A stretch of 16,275 bases of DNA from CAUPWF01 sp964367905 (GTDB taxonomy: Bacteria; Bacillota; Clostridia; Lachnospirales; Lachnospiraceae): the NCBI GenBank assembly GCA_964367905.1, contig CAYIZP010000052.1, positions 1 to 16,275 of the forward strand. The letters run 5' to 3'. Both the position numbers and the translations under genes were made by a program. Numbering within the stretch: the stretch's first letter is position 1; the number at the start of each line of letters is the position of its first letter. Below are positions 1 through 7,101 of the stretch, in pieces. Under the pieces are notes generated by a model that did no database searches, was not told the origin of the DNA, and saw only the letters and a program-made list of their open reading frames with translations.

Positions 1-23
1 TTTTCTTTCTTCTTTATCTTCAT
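1..23 (-). CDS. Start of next gene, probably sugar ABC transporter permease (partial, 5' end only)
   Basis: An ATG at 23 is preceded on the minus strand by a good ribosome binding site (AGAGGTGAG, about 4 nt before the ATG). It opens a Lys-rich frame beginning MKIKKKE that runs off the window edge. A basic N-terminus right after a sugar-binding lipoprotein gene is what one expects of the first (MalF/LacF-type) membrane permease of a CUT1 sugar ABC transporter. Only seven codons are visible, so the permease call rests on gene order alone. Confidence 0.5.
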
Positions 24-43
24 CTTCTCACCTCTTAAATGAA

Positions 44-70
44 GGGCATATAGGAGAATTCTATATGCCC
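44..70 (-). terminator. Strong intercistronic hairpin between binding protein and next gene
   Basis: A perfect 10-bp inverted repeat (GGGCATATAG / CTATATGCCC, 7-nt loop) sits between the stop of the solute-binding protein at 89 and the next start at 23. On the transcript it is followed by TTCATTT, only a weak U-tract. It may therefore act as a partial terminator or 3'-end stabiliser, which would give more binding protein than permease, as is common in ABC sugar operons. Confidence 0.6.
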
Positions 71-88
71 AACACTTACTAACCTTGT

Positions 89-1411
89 TTAATTATTGAT
101 AATCTTATCGACTTCTTCATCAAGATTCGAAATTGCTGCATCCAAATCTGTGTTTCCGTCCATACCGATTGCCAAAGTTTCTCTCATCAATAGATCACTT
201 ACTCCTGGTAGCCAAGCATTGTCACCAACTTGGTCAAAGAAGTTTGGAATTCCCTTTGAACTAGACACATATGATTCCACTTCTTTATGTAAGTCTGTGC
301 TCTCGTATTCTACCGGTGTTTTAAGTGGTGTAAATAATTGCTCCGAAGCTAGGAATTGAGCTGCCCACTCTTCATCTTCTACAAAATAACGAACAAAGTC
401 TTTCGCCACTTCTGGGTGTTCTGTCTCAGCACTAATTGATAATCCTTCATTTACCCATAGTGGAACTAGAGGGGTTCCGTCTTCTGTAGGGATTGGGAAG
501 AATCCTGTTTCGAAATCGTGCTCAATCGTTGCGTCAGATCCTTGAATCCAAGATCCAGAAGTATACATCGCTGCTTCTCCATTGAAAAATGCCTCTGAGT
601 TCTGTGCAAATGTTCTACTACTCTTGTCCGATACATTGTAATCATTCATTAGCATAGAATATTTTTCCAAAGCTGATTTAAATTCTGGTGTATCTGCAAA
701 AGTTACCTCGCCTGCCATTCTCTTCGATGGCCAATCTTGGTCTACTGTTAGTAAATCTGCTGTTTGAATCACTGCAAATGGAACGATATGCTCCCATCCA
801 TCTTTCATTCCCATGATATTTGCTGTAATACCTGCACCTTTAAATGTATCAAGTACTGTTACAAACTCATCCCATGTCTCTGGAACTTCCACGTTGTGCT
901 CTGCAAACATATCTTTGTTATAGAATACTCCACCTGTCTGAATCTTATATGGCACTACATAGATTTCGCCACCAATCTTAGAGATATAATCTGGGTTTAT
1001 CATATCAACATCCGCTTCTTCTAATGGTAGCAATGCTCCCGCTGATACGAAATCACTAGGAGTAGTCATTACCATTACATCTGGAAATTGCCCTGTAGAT
1101 AATAAAGTCTTTGCATGCTCACGAATATCTACATTCGATGATGGTTGGTAGATTAATTCTATCGTTACATTTGGATTCTCTTCCATATAGCCATCTGCTA
1201 CTACTTGCCAGAAATCTCTCGTTAATAGTGGAGTTTCATTTGCCAAAAACTGTAATGTTACTTCTTCTCCAGCTGCCGTTTCTTCAGCTGGTGCTTCTTC
1301 TGTCTCCCCCTCTGCTGGTGCATCCCCCGTTGGCTCTGGCGAACTACAACCAACTGCTAAGCTTCCAACTAAAACTAACGACAATAGAGCACTTACTAAT
1401 TTCTTTTTCAT
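89..1411 (-). CDS. Sugar ABC transporter substrate-binding lipoprotein
   Basis: The 440-residue product is an extracellular solute-binding protein of family 1 (MalE/UgpB type), which captures a sugar or oligosaccharide for a CUT1 ABC importer. Residues 1-22 are a lipoprotein signal (MKKK, hydrophobic core, lipobox LAVGC with Cys22). An acidic Glu/Pro/Ala linker follows to about residue 50, and then the two-lobe binding fold. Typical family stretches are visible, such as PLEEADVDMINPDYI, VPYKIQTGGVFYNKDMF (the usual 'Y.V P....T.g.fYNK' element) and FFNGEAAMYTSGSWI. The start is supported by GAGAGGAAA 5 nt upstream. The gene lies after a YesM/YesN-type regulator pair and before a probable permease, so regulation by that pair is likely. 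The substrate cannot be read from the sequence. Confidence 0.93.
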   Translation of the reverse strand: MKKKLVSALLSLVLVGSLAVGCSSPEPTGDAPAEGETEEAPAEETAAGEEVTLQFLANETPLLTRDFWQVVADGYMEENPNVTIELIYQPSSNVDIREHAKTLLSTGQFPDVMVMTTPSDFVSAGALLPLEEADVDMINPDYISKIGGEIYVVPYKIQTGGVFYNKDMFAEHNVEVPETWDEFVTVLDTFKGAGITANIMGMKDGWEHIVPFAVIQTADLLTVDQDWPSKRMAGEVTFADTPEFKSALEKYSMLMNDYNVSDKSSRTFAQNSEAFFNGEAAMYTSGSWIQGSDATIEHDFETGFFPIPTEDGTPLVPLWVNEGLSISAETEHPEVAKDFVRYFVEDEEWAAQFLASEQLFTPLKTPVEYESTDLHKEVESYVSSSKGIPNFFDQVGDNAWLPGVSDLLMRETLAIGMDGNTDLDAAISNLDEEVDKIINN

Positions 1412-1442
1412 CTAAATTTCCTCTCTTTCATTTGTTAGTCAT

Positions 1443-1448
1443 ATTATA
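1443..1448 (-). promoter_or_regulatory. Candidate -10 of the solute-binding protein promoter
   Basis: On the minus strand TATAAT lies about 30 nt before the start at 1411, just downstream of the terminator of the preceding regulator gene. The -35 at 17-bp spacing is poor (TTTTTA), which fits an activator-dependent promoter served by the neighbouring AraC-type regulator. This is inference from position and the -10 match only. Confidence 0.4.
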
Positions 1449-1459
1449 GCTATTCTATA

Positions 1460-1498
1460 TTCAAATAAAAATATGACATACTCTAGATTGAGTATGCC
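1460..1498 (-). terminator. Rho-independent terminator after the response regulator
   Basis: The stem is GGCATACTC (minus strand) pairing with GAGTATGTC, 9 bp including one G-U pair, with a 6-nt loop (plus-strand arms 1475-1483 and 1490-1498). It is followed on the transcript by ATATTTTTATTT. It begins 13 nt after the stop codon at 1512 and separates the regulator operon from the transporter operon. Confidence 0.75.
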
Positions 1499-1511
1499 AA
1501 ATTCCATCACA

Positions 1512-2657
1512 TTAATTTTTTCTATACTCGGTCGGTGTCTTGCCTTTATATTTCTTGAACAATCGAAGAAAATAGTTTTTATCTGTAATACCAACATTAT
1601 CCATAATCTCATATACCTTCATATTAGTCTCTAACAGATATCTTGCCGCCCGATCTATCCGTTTCTGATTCACATATTCCACGCAAGAAACTCCTAGTTC
1701 CTTCTTAAATAAGTAGCCCAGATAAGAAGCATTTGCATAAACAATCTCTGCCATAGAGGTCAATGTAATATTTTCAGTATAGTGCTCATCAATATAATTT
1801 AGCGTCTCTTCAATCACCTTGCTGCATGTGATATTCTTGCTTTCTTCCTTTCTTTTTATAACCTCTTGGTAGGAATAGCTGATTTCATCTATTTCATCAA
1901 CAAGCACTCCGTGATAGCATTTTGTCTGAAGTTTCACCTTCTTAGCAATAATTTCATCTATTAATTTTTGATTTTCCCTGATATCTGCCTCACTTGCAAT
2001 GCTGTCATATATAATTACAATATCCTTATTGGGATGAACAAACGCATTTCCCATATTCATTCGGTTCAAGATCTTGTTATACATGTATGTGATGGTATAT
2101 AACACGGAATTGGAAACTTCACTCACCGGATTAACAATCGAAACGCTATACTTTCCATATCTTAAATCACAACCAAGTTGTTCAAATTTTTCTTTCACTT
2201 CTAGCCGTGAAATCATTCCTTGCACCATACGATAAAGTGTATTTTCCCTTAAGACTGCCGTCTCGTCAACATAGATATTGTCAACATTTAATTTATCAAT
2301 CACCGCCAGCAGCACATCGTTGATTTCTGCACCACGAATCGGCTTTAGAATGTAGTCATTCACTCCATGTCGAATAGCAGACTGTAGATATTCAAAATCA
2401 CTATATCCACTGATTACAATGATGTGTGTTTTGTTATCTCTTTCCTTAATCTTATGAATTAATTCAATTCCATTCATTTTCGGCATTTTAATATCTGTTA
2501 GTATAATATCTATCGAATTTTCTCGAAAGATATGAAATGCCTCTTCCCCATTGCTCGCTTCTAGAATCTGATCAATCCCTAGATTGTCCCACTGAATCGT
2601 CTGTATTAACCCGCTTCGCACAATCTTCTCATCATCAACAATTAGCGCAGTATACAT
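1512..2657 (-). CDS. YesN-like response regulator with AraC-type DNA-binding domain
   Basis: The 381-residue product is a two-component response regulator of the YesN family, which typically activates carbohydrate uptake genes. The N-terminal receiver (about 1-120) shows the acidic pair Asp8-Asp9, the phospho-acceptor Asp55 in LTDIKMPKMNG, Ser83 and Lys105 in YILKP. A variable middle (about 125-270) follows. The C-terminal AraC/XylS double helix-turn-helix (about 280-381) includes YLGYLFKKELGVSCVEYVN and ends with the family signature KNYFLRLFKKYKGKTPTEYR. The start is backed by AAGGAGGAG. It lies 29 nt downstream of the sensor kinase, so the two are co-transcribed. The adjacent binding-protein gene is the most likely target. 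Confidence 0.95.
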   Translation of the reverse strand: MYTALIVDDEKIVRSGLIQTIQWDNLGIDQILEASNGEEAFHIFRENSIDIILTDIKMPKMNGIELIHKIKERDNKTHIIVISGYSDFEYLQSAIRHGVNDYILKPIRGAEINDVLLAVIDKLNVDNIYVDETAVLRENTLYRMVQGMISRLEVKEKFEQLGCDLRYGKYSVSIVNPVSEVSNSVLYTITYMYNKILNRMNMGNAFVHPNKDIVIIYDSIASEADIRENQKLIDEIIAKKVKLQTKCYHGVLVDEIDEISYSYQEVIKRKEESKNITCSKVIEETLNYIDEHYTENITLTSMAEIVYANASYLGYLFKKELGVSCVEYVNQKRIDRAARYLLETNMKVYEIMDNVGITDKNYFLRLFKKYKGKTPTEYRKN

Positions 2658-2686
2658 TGTTTGACTCCTCCTTGTCTCGGCCTCAT

Positions 2687-4435
2687 TTATTCCATAAGTG
2701 GTAGTCGTATCTCGATGATTGAACCACTTTTAACATCCAAATTGATGTAGATTCCGAATTGTTCCCCCATCAGAAGTTTGATTCTTTGATTTACATTCCG
2801 CAATCCAATGTGGTAGACATTGTCCATTTTATCCATCTTATCAATCTTCTTTTGAATCTCCTCCGCCCTTTGATTATCCATCCCTAGTCCGTTGTCACAA
2901 ACCAAAATTGATAAATACTCCTTGGTACATTCTGCTTCAATATAGATCTCTAACTCCTTGGTATTCTCGCTCATACCATGCTGTATACAATTTTCCACAA
3001 TCGGCTGAATCGTTAATTTCGGTATCTCACATGCTCTTGCTTTATGCTCCACTCTGTGCTCACAATACAATGTTCTACCGTATTTTAGCTCTTGTAGCTC
3101 AATATAATAGTCTAGATAATCTAGTTCGTCACCAAGCGTAACGATATCCGGCTTTCTTAGATTCCAGCGATACATATCCCCTAGGACACCTACCATGTTT
3201 GCACTATCTTCGCTTCCATTTGAAACGGCAACTGAGCGAATTGTTTCTAGTGTATTGAACATAAAGTGTGGATTAATCTGCAATTGCAGAGACTTGATTT
3301 CTGCTTGTTTTAGCTTGATATCCGTTACATATTTATCTTCAATATGACTTTCCAGCCTCTGAGCCATACTATTCAGTCCCGATTCTATAACCGTAAACTC
3401 ATCATCTGATCTAATGGGTATTCGCTTGTTTAACTCGCCCACCTCTAACTCTTGTGTAAATTGCACAATTCGATCTATCCTCTTTCCCATTAGATAAATC
3501 GCACATAGAACAAACAAGAACGACACTACAATACTGATAATAATAATCATTCCAATCTGACTTACCATTCTTAGATAATAGTCACTATACATCTGGTCTC
3601 TATCAAGCACAGAAACATAGCTCATTCCACTCCATGAAACTAGTGATTTTTTTCTTATAATATATCTATCATCCTCCTCATAATCTCGATAATTTTCTAA
3701 CAGAGGAATCTCTGTCCCAACTGGCGAACTCGAATAGATGATTTGTCCCTCTTCATTCTCAACCAATGTCAAACCTATTTGATTCTCATCATGAATTCCC
3801 TGATGTTCAAACAATGTCTCTGTTGGCACGTTGAGAATCACTGCCGCATCAGATTCTTCATACCCTAATGTATAAATATTTACTAATTTATGTCCGAAAC
3901 TACATACCTCTCTAATCGGGGTGAATCCAACGCCCTCATGGTTACCCTTGAAGATAATTGGTTCCTCTCCTTTTAAAATTTCCTCTACAAACAAGTCTGA
4001 AAACCAATCAAAAGATTCGTAAAAGGATTGCGAAAGAATCTCACTCTTGGTGTAAACTGTCTCTGTCTTTTTATCTAGGATAATCATATCTGAAATATAT
4101 GGATTTCCGCGAATAATCTGCTCCATATACCGCATTACTTTATCTTCCTCTATCTCATCTACTCCATCGCTCAACAGCAAGGAGACACTATCCAAGTCAT
4201 CATCAAAATAATAGCCCTGCGTAAACACATCGCCTATACTAATTAGTTTTTCATTTAGCTTATCGCCATTTTGTGACATTATCTCATGCTCATAGTTCTT
4301 CTGAGCTTCTACATATTGATCTGCAGTCATTCTTGTGATTGAAATACCCGTTCCCAAGATCACGGCGATCAAAACAATCGTAAACATCAAAAAAACTCTG
4401 AGGATAAACTTATGGCGTTTGATTATTTTTCTCAA
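2687..4435 (-). CDS. YesM-like sensor histidine kinase
   Basis: This is a membrane sensor kinase of the His_kinase (LytS/YesM) family, partner of the regulator encoded 29 nt downstream. With the start chosen here it has 582 residues. A membrane helix lies at about 9-32, an extracellular sensor at 33-290, a second helix at 293-316 and a HAMP linker at about 317-370. The dimerisation/phosphotransfer region holds His390 in LQLQINPHFMFNTLE. The ATPase domain has an N-box (IVENCIQHGM, 479-488), a G1 box (DNGLGM) and a final IGLRNVNQRI. The start is TTG at 4435, because GGGGGA sits 7 nt before it and a TATAAT lies at 4466-4471. In-frame ATGs at 4459 and 4456 lie at the expected transcription start without a ribosome site, and the ATG at 4543 touches the upstream hairpin. 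The extracellular ligand is unknown. Confidence 0.92.
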   Translation of the reverse strand: MRKIIKRHKFILRVFLMFTIVLIAVILGTGISITRMTADQYVEAQKNYEHEIMSQNGDKLNEKLISIGDVFTQGYYFDDDLDSVSLLLSDGVDEIEEDKVMRYMEQIIRGNPYISDMIILDKKTETVYTKSEILSQSFYESFDWFSDLFVEEILKGEEPIIFKGNHEGVGFTPIREVCSFGHKLVNIYTLGYEESDAAVILNVPTETLFEHQGIHDENQIGLTLVENEEGQIIYSSSPVGTEIPLLENYRDYEEDDRYIIRKKSLVSWSGMSYVSVLDRDQMYSDYYLRMVSQIGMIIIISIVVSFLFVLCAIYLMGKRIDRIVQFTQELEVGELNKRIPIRSDDEFTVIESGLNSMAQRLESHIEDKYVTDIKLKQAEIKSLQLQINPHFMFNTLETIRSVAVSNGSEDSANMVGVLGDMYRWNLRKPDIVTLGDELDYLDYYIELQELKYGRTLYCEHRVEHKARACEIPKLTIQPIVENCIQHGMSENTKELEIYIEAECTKEYLSILVCDNGLGMDNQRAEEIQKKIDKMDKMDNVYHIGLRNVNQRIKLLMGEQFGIYINLDVKSGSIIEIRLPLME

Positions 4436-4465
4436 ATTTGATTCCCCCACATTCATCATAATGAC

Positions 4466-4471
4466 ATTATA
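4466..4471 (-). promoter_or_regulatory. Candidate -10 element for the sensor kinase/regulator operon
   Basis: A consensus TATAAT on the minus strand lies 30 nt before the TTG start at 4435. No good -35 is seen at 17 bp (TAGAAT matches at three positions). It implies a 5' leader of roughly 20-25 nt carrying GGGGGA, and it is the main reason for rejecting the upstream ATG starts of the kinase. Confidence 0.45.
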
Positions 4472-4546
4472 TAGTAGGTTCTTGTGTGATTCTAGTATTA
4501 TTACAAGAAAAAACATAACAATAGTCATACAAGGTTGAAACATAAT

Positions 4547-4583
4547 GATAGGGCATAGGGGACTGCGTCCCCTATGCCCTATC
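4547..4583 (-). terminator. Perfect 17-bp inverted repeat, probable terminator
   Basis: GATAGGGCATAGGGGAC (4547-4563) and GTCCCCTATGCCCTATC (4567-4583) are exact reverse complements around a 3-nt loop. The hairpin lies 24 nt after the stop of the ATPase-nuclease gene and upstream of the sensor kinase promoter. The transcript continues ATTATGTTTC, so the U-tract is poor. Hairpin strength argues for termination, but the perfect symmetry could also mark a small mobile palindromic element. Confidence 0.6.
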
Positions 4584-4607
4584 TCTTATAAGTATTCTGC
4601 AACCTTT

Positions 4608-6281
4608 TCACAAGCACTTGATACAACAAGTTTTCCCAAAGAATGCAACACCATATACCAATATGTCCGCATATCCCATCACCTGCATTCCTTCTACATA
4701 TTTCTTCTCTTCAATCTGTTGTAATGCTTCATCAGCCATTTCTTCCAACCTGGAATATTCCTTCGTTATCTTAAACTCAAATATCACTGCCTTTCCGTCT
4801 GCGATTGGATAACTAATTAATAAATCTGGTCGCCCTAGTCCACACTCTACATTGGACTGTACACGATAATCCTTCATCCCCTTATATAAACCACCGATGA
4901 AACCATGATAATAACTTTCATTGTAATCGTAGTAACTTATCGTCTCCATCATTGCTCGCTTCAACTCGGCTTCGATTGCTTGTGCATCTCCTAACAGCGT
5001 TGCCTCATAGAGTTTGGTCATATCCTTCTGCTCTATCTGCTCCTTTACCCACTCCATGATCTGCATTTCATACACATACTTCACTTCTTCATTCGGTATT
5101 TCCAATGTTAGGAACGTCGTTCGGTTCTCAAACCTTGTGCCCACTTTCTTCAAATAACCAGTAAAATATAAGAAGTTCCACAAGTTATCATTACTTTTAT
5201 AAATATCTACATACGTGATATCCTCATGGATAGGTTTCTCAATACTTCCACCTTGCACAAGTTTTTCTAACTCTTCTTTCGTTTCCCAGTCTGCTCTTTC
5301 AATCAAATCTCTTATAATACTATTGGAACTTGTATTAGACCAATATGGTTGTGGAAGATATTCATCATCTTCCATTGCTGTCGCCACATACTTAACCACG
5401 CTCCATGGATTGTACACCTGCTCATTCCCAAATAAGTATCCATTGTACCATTCCCTTATGGTTTCTATATGAGATTCCTTGCCAAAATACGCTAGCATTC
5501 CTTCAACTTCTCCTGGTGTAAAACCAAAGTATTCTCCATATCCTGGGGTCTGTATGGAGATAATATTCAAGTTATTGAGACCTGTAAATATACTCTCTTT
5601 CGTAATTCTAAGACATCCTGTTATTACCGCAAATGCCAAGGAGTCGTTTGTCTTTAATGCTACGGATAACAGCCCTCTAATAAACCCGATCATCTCCTGA
5701 TAAAAGCCTTTGTAATAAGCATTCTCTAGAGGCACGTCGTATTCATCGATTAAAATAACCGCCTTCTCCCCATAGACTTTCTCTAGGCAATGGCAGAGAA
5801 ATGCCACAGATTCTCTGTAGTCATCTAATCCACCTGTTTTCTTTACAATCTTTTGAAATCCTTCGACTTCATCTTCTGCTAACAATCCACGTTCTAAAAT
5901 CTTTTCATGCCTACGATATTCATTGGCAATGTTGCGCTTTAATGAATCGTAAGAACTTTCAAAGGTATCTTGCTTTCCCTCTTTGAAGTTCAACATAATC
6001 ACAGGATACTTTCCCCTATGCTGCGTATACGCTTCTCCTACAGTGGAGATATAAAGCCCTTCAAACAGTTCCGCGTTGTCTTTCTCACTTTTTTCAAAGT
6101 AATATTTAAGCATGCTTAGATTCAGGCTTTTCCCGAACCTTCTCGGTCTAGTAAAGAGGATTGCCTCTGATGGACTATCTAATATTTTTTGAATAAGTCT
6201 TGTTTTATCTACATAATAACAATCTTTCAAAATCATCTCTTCAAAATTATCGATACCGATACCAATTCTTTTACGCTTCAT
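4608..6281 (-). CDS. AAA-ATPase-like / PD-(D/E)XK nuclease-like protein (DUF1703-type)
   Basis: The 557-residue product has the two-part layout of a family common in anaerobes: an N-terminal AAA-ATPase-like domain and a C-terminal PD-(D/E)XK-like domain. Seen directly are the opening GIDNFEEMI...YYVDKT, the nucleotide-binding loop TRPRRFGKS (44-52), the Walker B-like AVILIDEYDVPL (174-185), and ITGCLRITKESIFTGLNN, a sensor-like element. Near the C-terminus the nuclease core is Asp486 in GRPDL with Glu502-x-Lys504 in FEFK. The ATG at 6281 is preferred because AAAGGGGTGA lies 8 nt before it; the in-frame ATG at 6314 has a weak site and falls inside a hairpin. The cellular role of this family is not established, and mobile-element or defence links are only suggestions. 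It appears to be a single-gene unit unrelated to its neighbours. Confidence 0.88.
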   Translation of the reverse strand: MKRKRIGIGIDNFEEMILKDCYYVDKTRLIQKILDSPSEAILFTRPRRFGKSLNLSMLKYYFEKSEKDNAELFEGLYISTVGEAYTQHRGKYPVIMLNFKEGKQDTFESSYDSLKRNIANEYRRHEKILERGLLAEDEVEGFQKIVKKTGGLDDYRESVAFLCHCLEKVYGEKAVILIDEYDVPLENAYYKGFYQEMIGFIRGLLSVALKTNDSLAFAVITGCLRITKESIFTGLNNLNIISIQTPGYGEYFGFTPGEVEGMLAYFGKESHIETIREWYNGYLFGNEQVYNPWSVVKYVATAMEDDEYLPQPYWSNTSSNSIIRDLIERADWETKEELEKLVQGGSIEKPIHEDITYVDIYKSNDNLWNFLYFTGYLKKVGTRFENRTTFLTLEIPNEEVKYVYEMQIMEWVKEQIEQKDMTKLYEATLLGDAQAIEAELKRAMMETISYYDYNESYYHGFIGGLYKGMKDYRVQSNVECGLGRPDLLISYPIADGKAVIFEFKITKEYSRLEEMADEALQQIEEKKYVEGMQVMGYADILVYGVAFFGKTCCIKCL

Positions 6282-6296
6282 ATAAACAGTCACCCC

Positions 6297-6325
6297 TTTC
6301 ACAGTGTGAAACATTTTTTCACACT
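6297..6325 (-). promoter_or_regulatory. Palindrome cluster (three TTTCACA half-sites) in the leader of the ATPase-nuclease gene
   Basis: On the plus strand TTTCACA-G-TGTGAAA (6297-6311) is a 15-base palindrome. Its right half is repeated inverted as TTTCACACT (6317-6325), giving a 9-bp hairpin with a 5-nt loop (arms 6303-6311 and 6317-6325). The cluster ends right at the AAAGGGG ribosome site of the gene starting at 6281. There is no U-tract, so it is not a terminator. An operator, or an RNA hairpin controlling translation, are both possible. Confidence 0.45.
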
Positions 6326-6364
6326 ATCCTCTTACTTTATAATCGCATCTCATTTATACCATTC

Positions 6365-6393
6365 AGTGTACACTTTTCTTGTGCCTATTTCAA
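6365..6393 (-). promoter_or_regulatory. Candidate promoter of the ATPase-nuclease gene, overlapping a 10-bp palindrome
   Basis: Minus-strand TTGAAA (6388-6393) and TACACT (6365-6370) are separated by exactly 17 bp. The -10 lies inside the perfect palindrome AGTGTACACT (6365-6374), which suggests repressor control. A second AT-rich -10-like stretch (GGTATAAAT) lies just downstream, so the exact transcription start is uncertain. Confidence 0.45.
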
Positions 6394-6407
6394 GATTTTA
6401 TTCTTGT

Positions 6408-6683
6408 TTACTGCTTTTTCGGATACCAGCCTTTTTTTACCCTCTCTTCTTGCTCAAACAATTCTTTGATTGTCCAAAAACAAGTAATTCCAAACGCTCC
6501 TACAATGCTAGATATTTCATCTAGTTCTATAAATATACTACCAAGGACAGCTATGGTACCCAATATCGCAAACACCCACCATACCCTTTTCCCAAAATGA
6601 TACTCAACCTTAATGACAATTGGATGGAATACTCCAATTAATAAAAACACTGCTACACCTATGATAATTCCTGTAAAATTCAT
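6408..6683 (-). CDS. Small membrane protein, DUF4491 family
   Basis: The 91-residue protein begins MNFTGIIIGVAVFLLIGVFHPIVIK and ends with IKELFEQEERVKKGWYPKK. Both ends match, from memory, the DUF4491 family of short membrane proteins in gut anaerobes. Three hydrophobic segments are visible (about 4-26, 35-51 and 56-74), followed by a charged, probably cytoplasmic tail. AGGAG lies 7 nt upstream of the start. It follows the DUF454 gene by 34 nt and seems to be the last gene of the cytochrome-maturation operon. Function unknown. Confidence 0.85.
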   Translation of the reverse strand: MNFTGIIIGVAVFLLIGVFHPIVIKVEYHFGKRVWWVFAILGTIAVLGSIFIELDEISSIVGAFGITCFWTIKELFEQEERVKKGWYPKKQ

Positions 6684-6717
6684 TCTTAATCTCCTCTTGG
6701 TTTACTAGTACATTAAC

Positions 6718-7083
6718 TTATCTCGCAATTGTTTTGATTCTTGCATAAAAATAGTAATGCATGCAGCACATAAGTAAGACCAAGATGATGCGCACATAAA
6801 TGTTAGGAATCGCAATGCATGAAATAACCATCATTGTTGTCGCTAATATGAGAATACGCCTTTTTGCCTTTTTTGTCATTCCTTTTGTTCGTACATACTC
6901 AGCAATATATTTCTTATATATCCAAGTATGCATCAACCAATTATGTACTCTTTCAGATCCTTTTGCAAAGCAATATGCAGCTAGTAATACTAATGGTGTG
7001 GTTGGTATACCTGGTACAACTACACCCACACTAGCCAGACCAAGTGCGCCACTTCCAGCTATAATAAATAATGTTTTTTTCAT
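6718..7083 (-). CDS. DUF454 (YbaN-like) inner membrane protein
   Basis: The 121-residue membrane protein carries the DUF454 pattern: an N-terminal hydrophobic segment with GVVVPGIPTTPLVLLAAYCFAKGSERVHNWL, then KYIAEYVRTKGMTKKAKRRILI, and two closely spaced hydrophobic segments near the C-terminus. TAGGAG lies upstream. It begins 18 nt after resB and so is very likely co-transcribed with it. The molecular function of DUF454 is unknown; position next to cytochrome c maturation genes permits a link to heme handling or membrane redox, but this is inference only. Confidence 0.9.
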   Translation of the reverse strand: MKKTLFIIAGSGALGLASVGVVVPGIPTTPLVLLAAYCFAKGSERVHNWLMHTWIYKKYIAEYVRTKGMTKKAKRRILILATTMMVISCIAIPNIYVRIILVLLMCCMHYYFYARIKTIAR

Positions 7084-7101
7084 GATGTTTTGCTCCTATA
7101 T

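Noticed and set aside
1111..1449. Plus-strand open frame of 112 codons
   Set aside because: It is antisense to the signal peptide, linker and binding-protein coding region; it is Leu-rich low complexity and lacks a ribosome site.
4436..4543. ATG start at 4543 for the sensor kinase
   Set aside because: It touches the upstream hairpin and lies before the likely promoter; the TTG at 4435 has a proper ribosome site.
4608..6281. Part of the cytochrome system or a transposase
   Set aside because: It has its own promoter and terminator candidates, ATPase and PD-(D/E)XK motifs rather than a transposase core, and no flanking terminal repeats or target duplications were seen.
6282..6314. ATG start at 6314 for the ATPase-nuclease
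   Set aside because: It falls in the loop of a 9-bp hairpin with a weak ribosome site, while the ATG at 6281 has AAAGGGGTGA at good spacing.
6303..6325. Terminator for the DUF4491 gene
   Set aside because: The hairpin lacks a following U-tract and sits downstream of the candidate promoter of the next gene.
6189..6524. Plus-strand open frames around 6189-6600
   Set aside because: They are AT-rich antisense readings across the start of the ATPase gene and the DUF4491 gene, without family resemblance.
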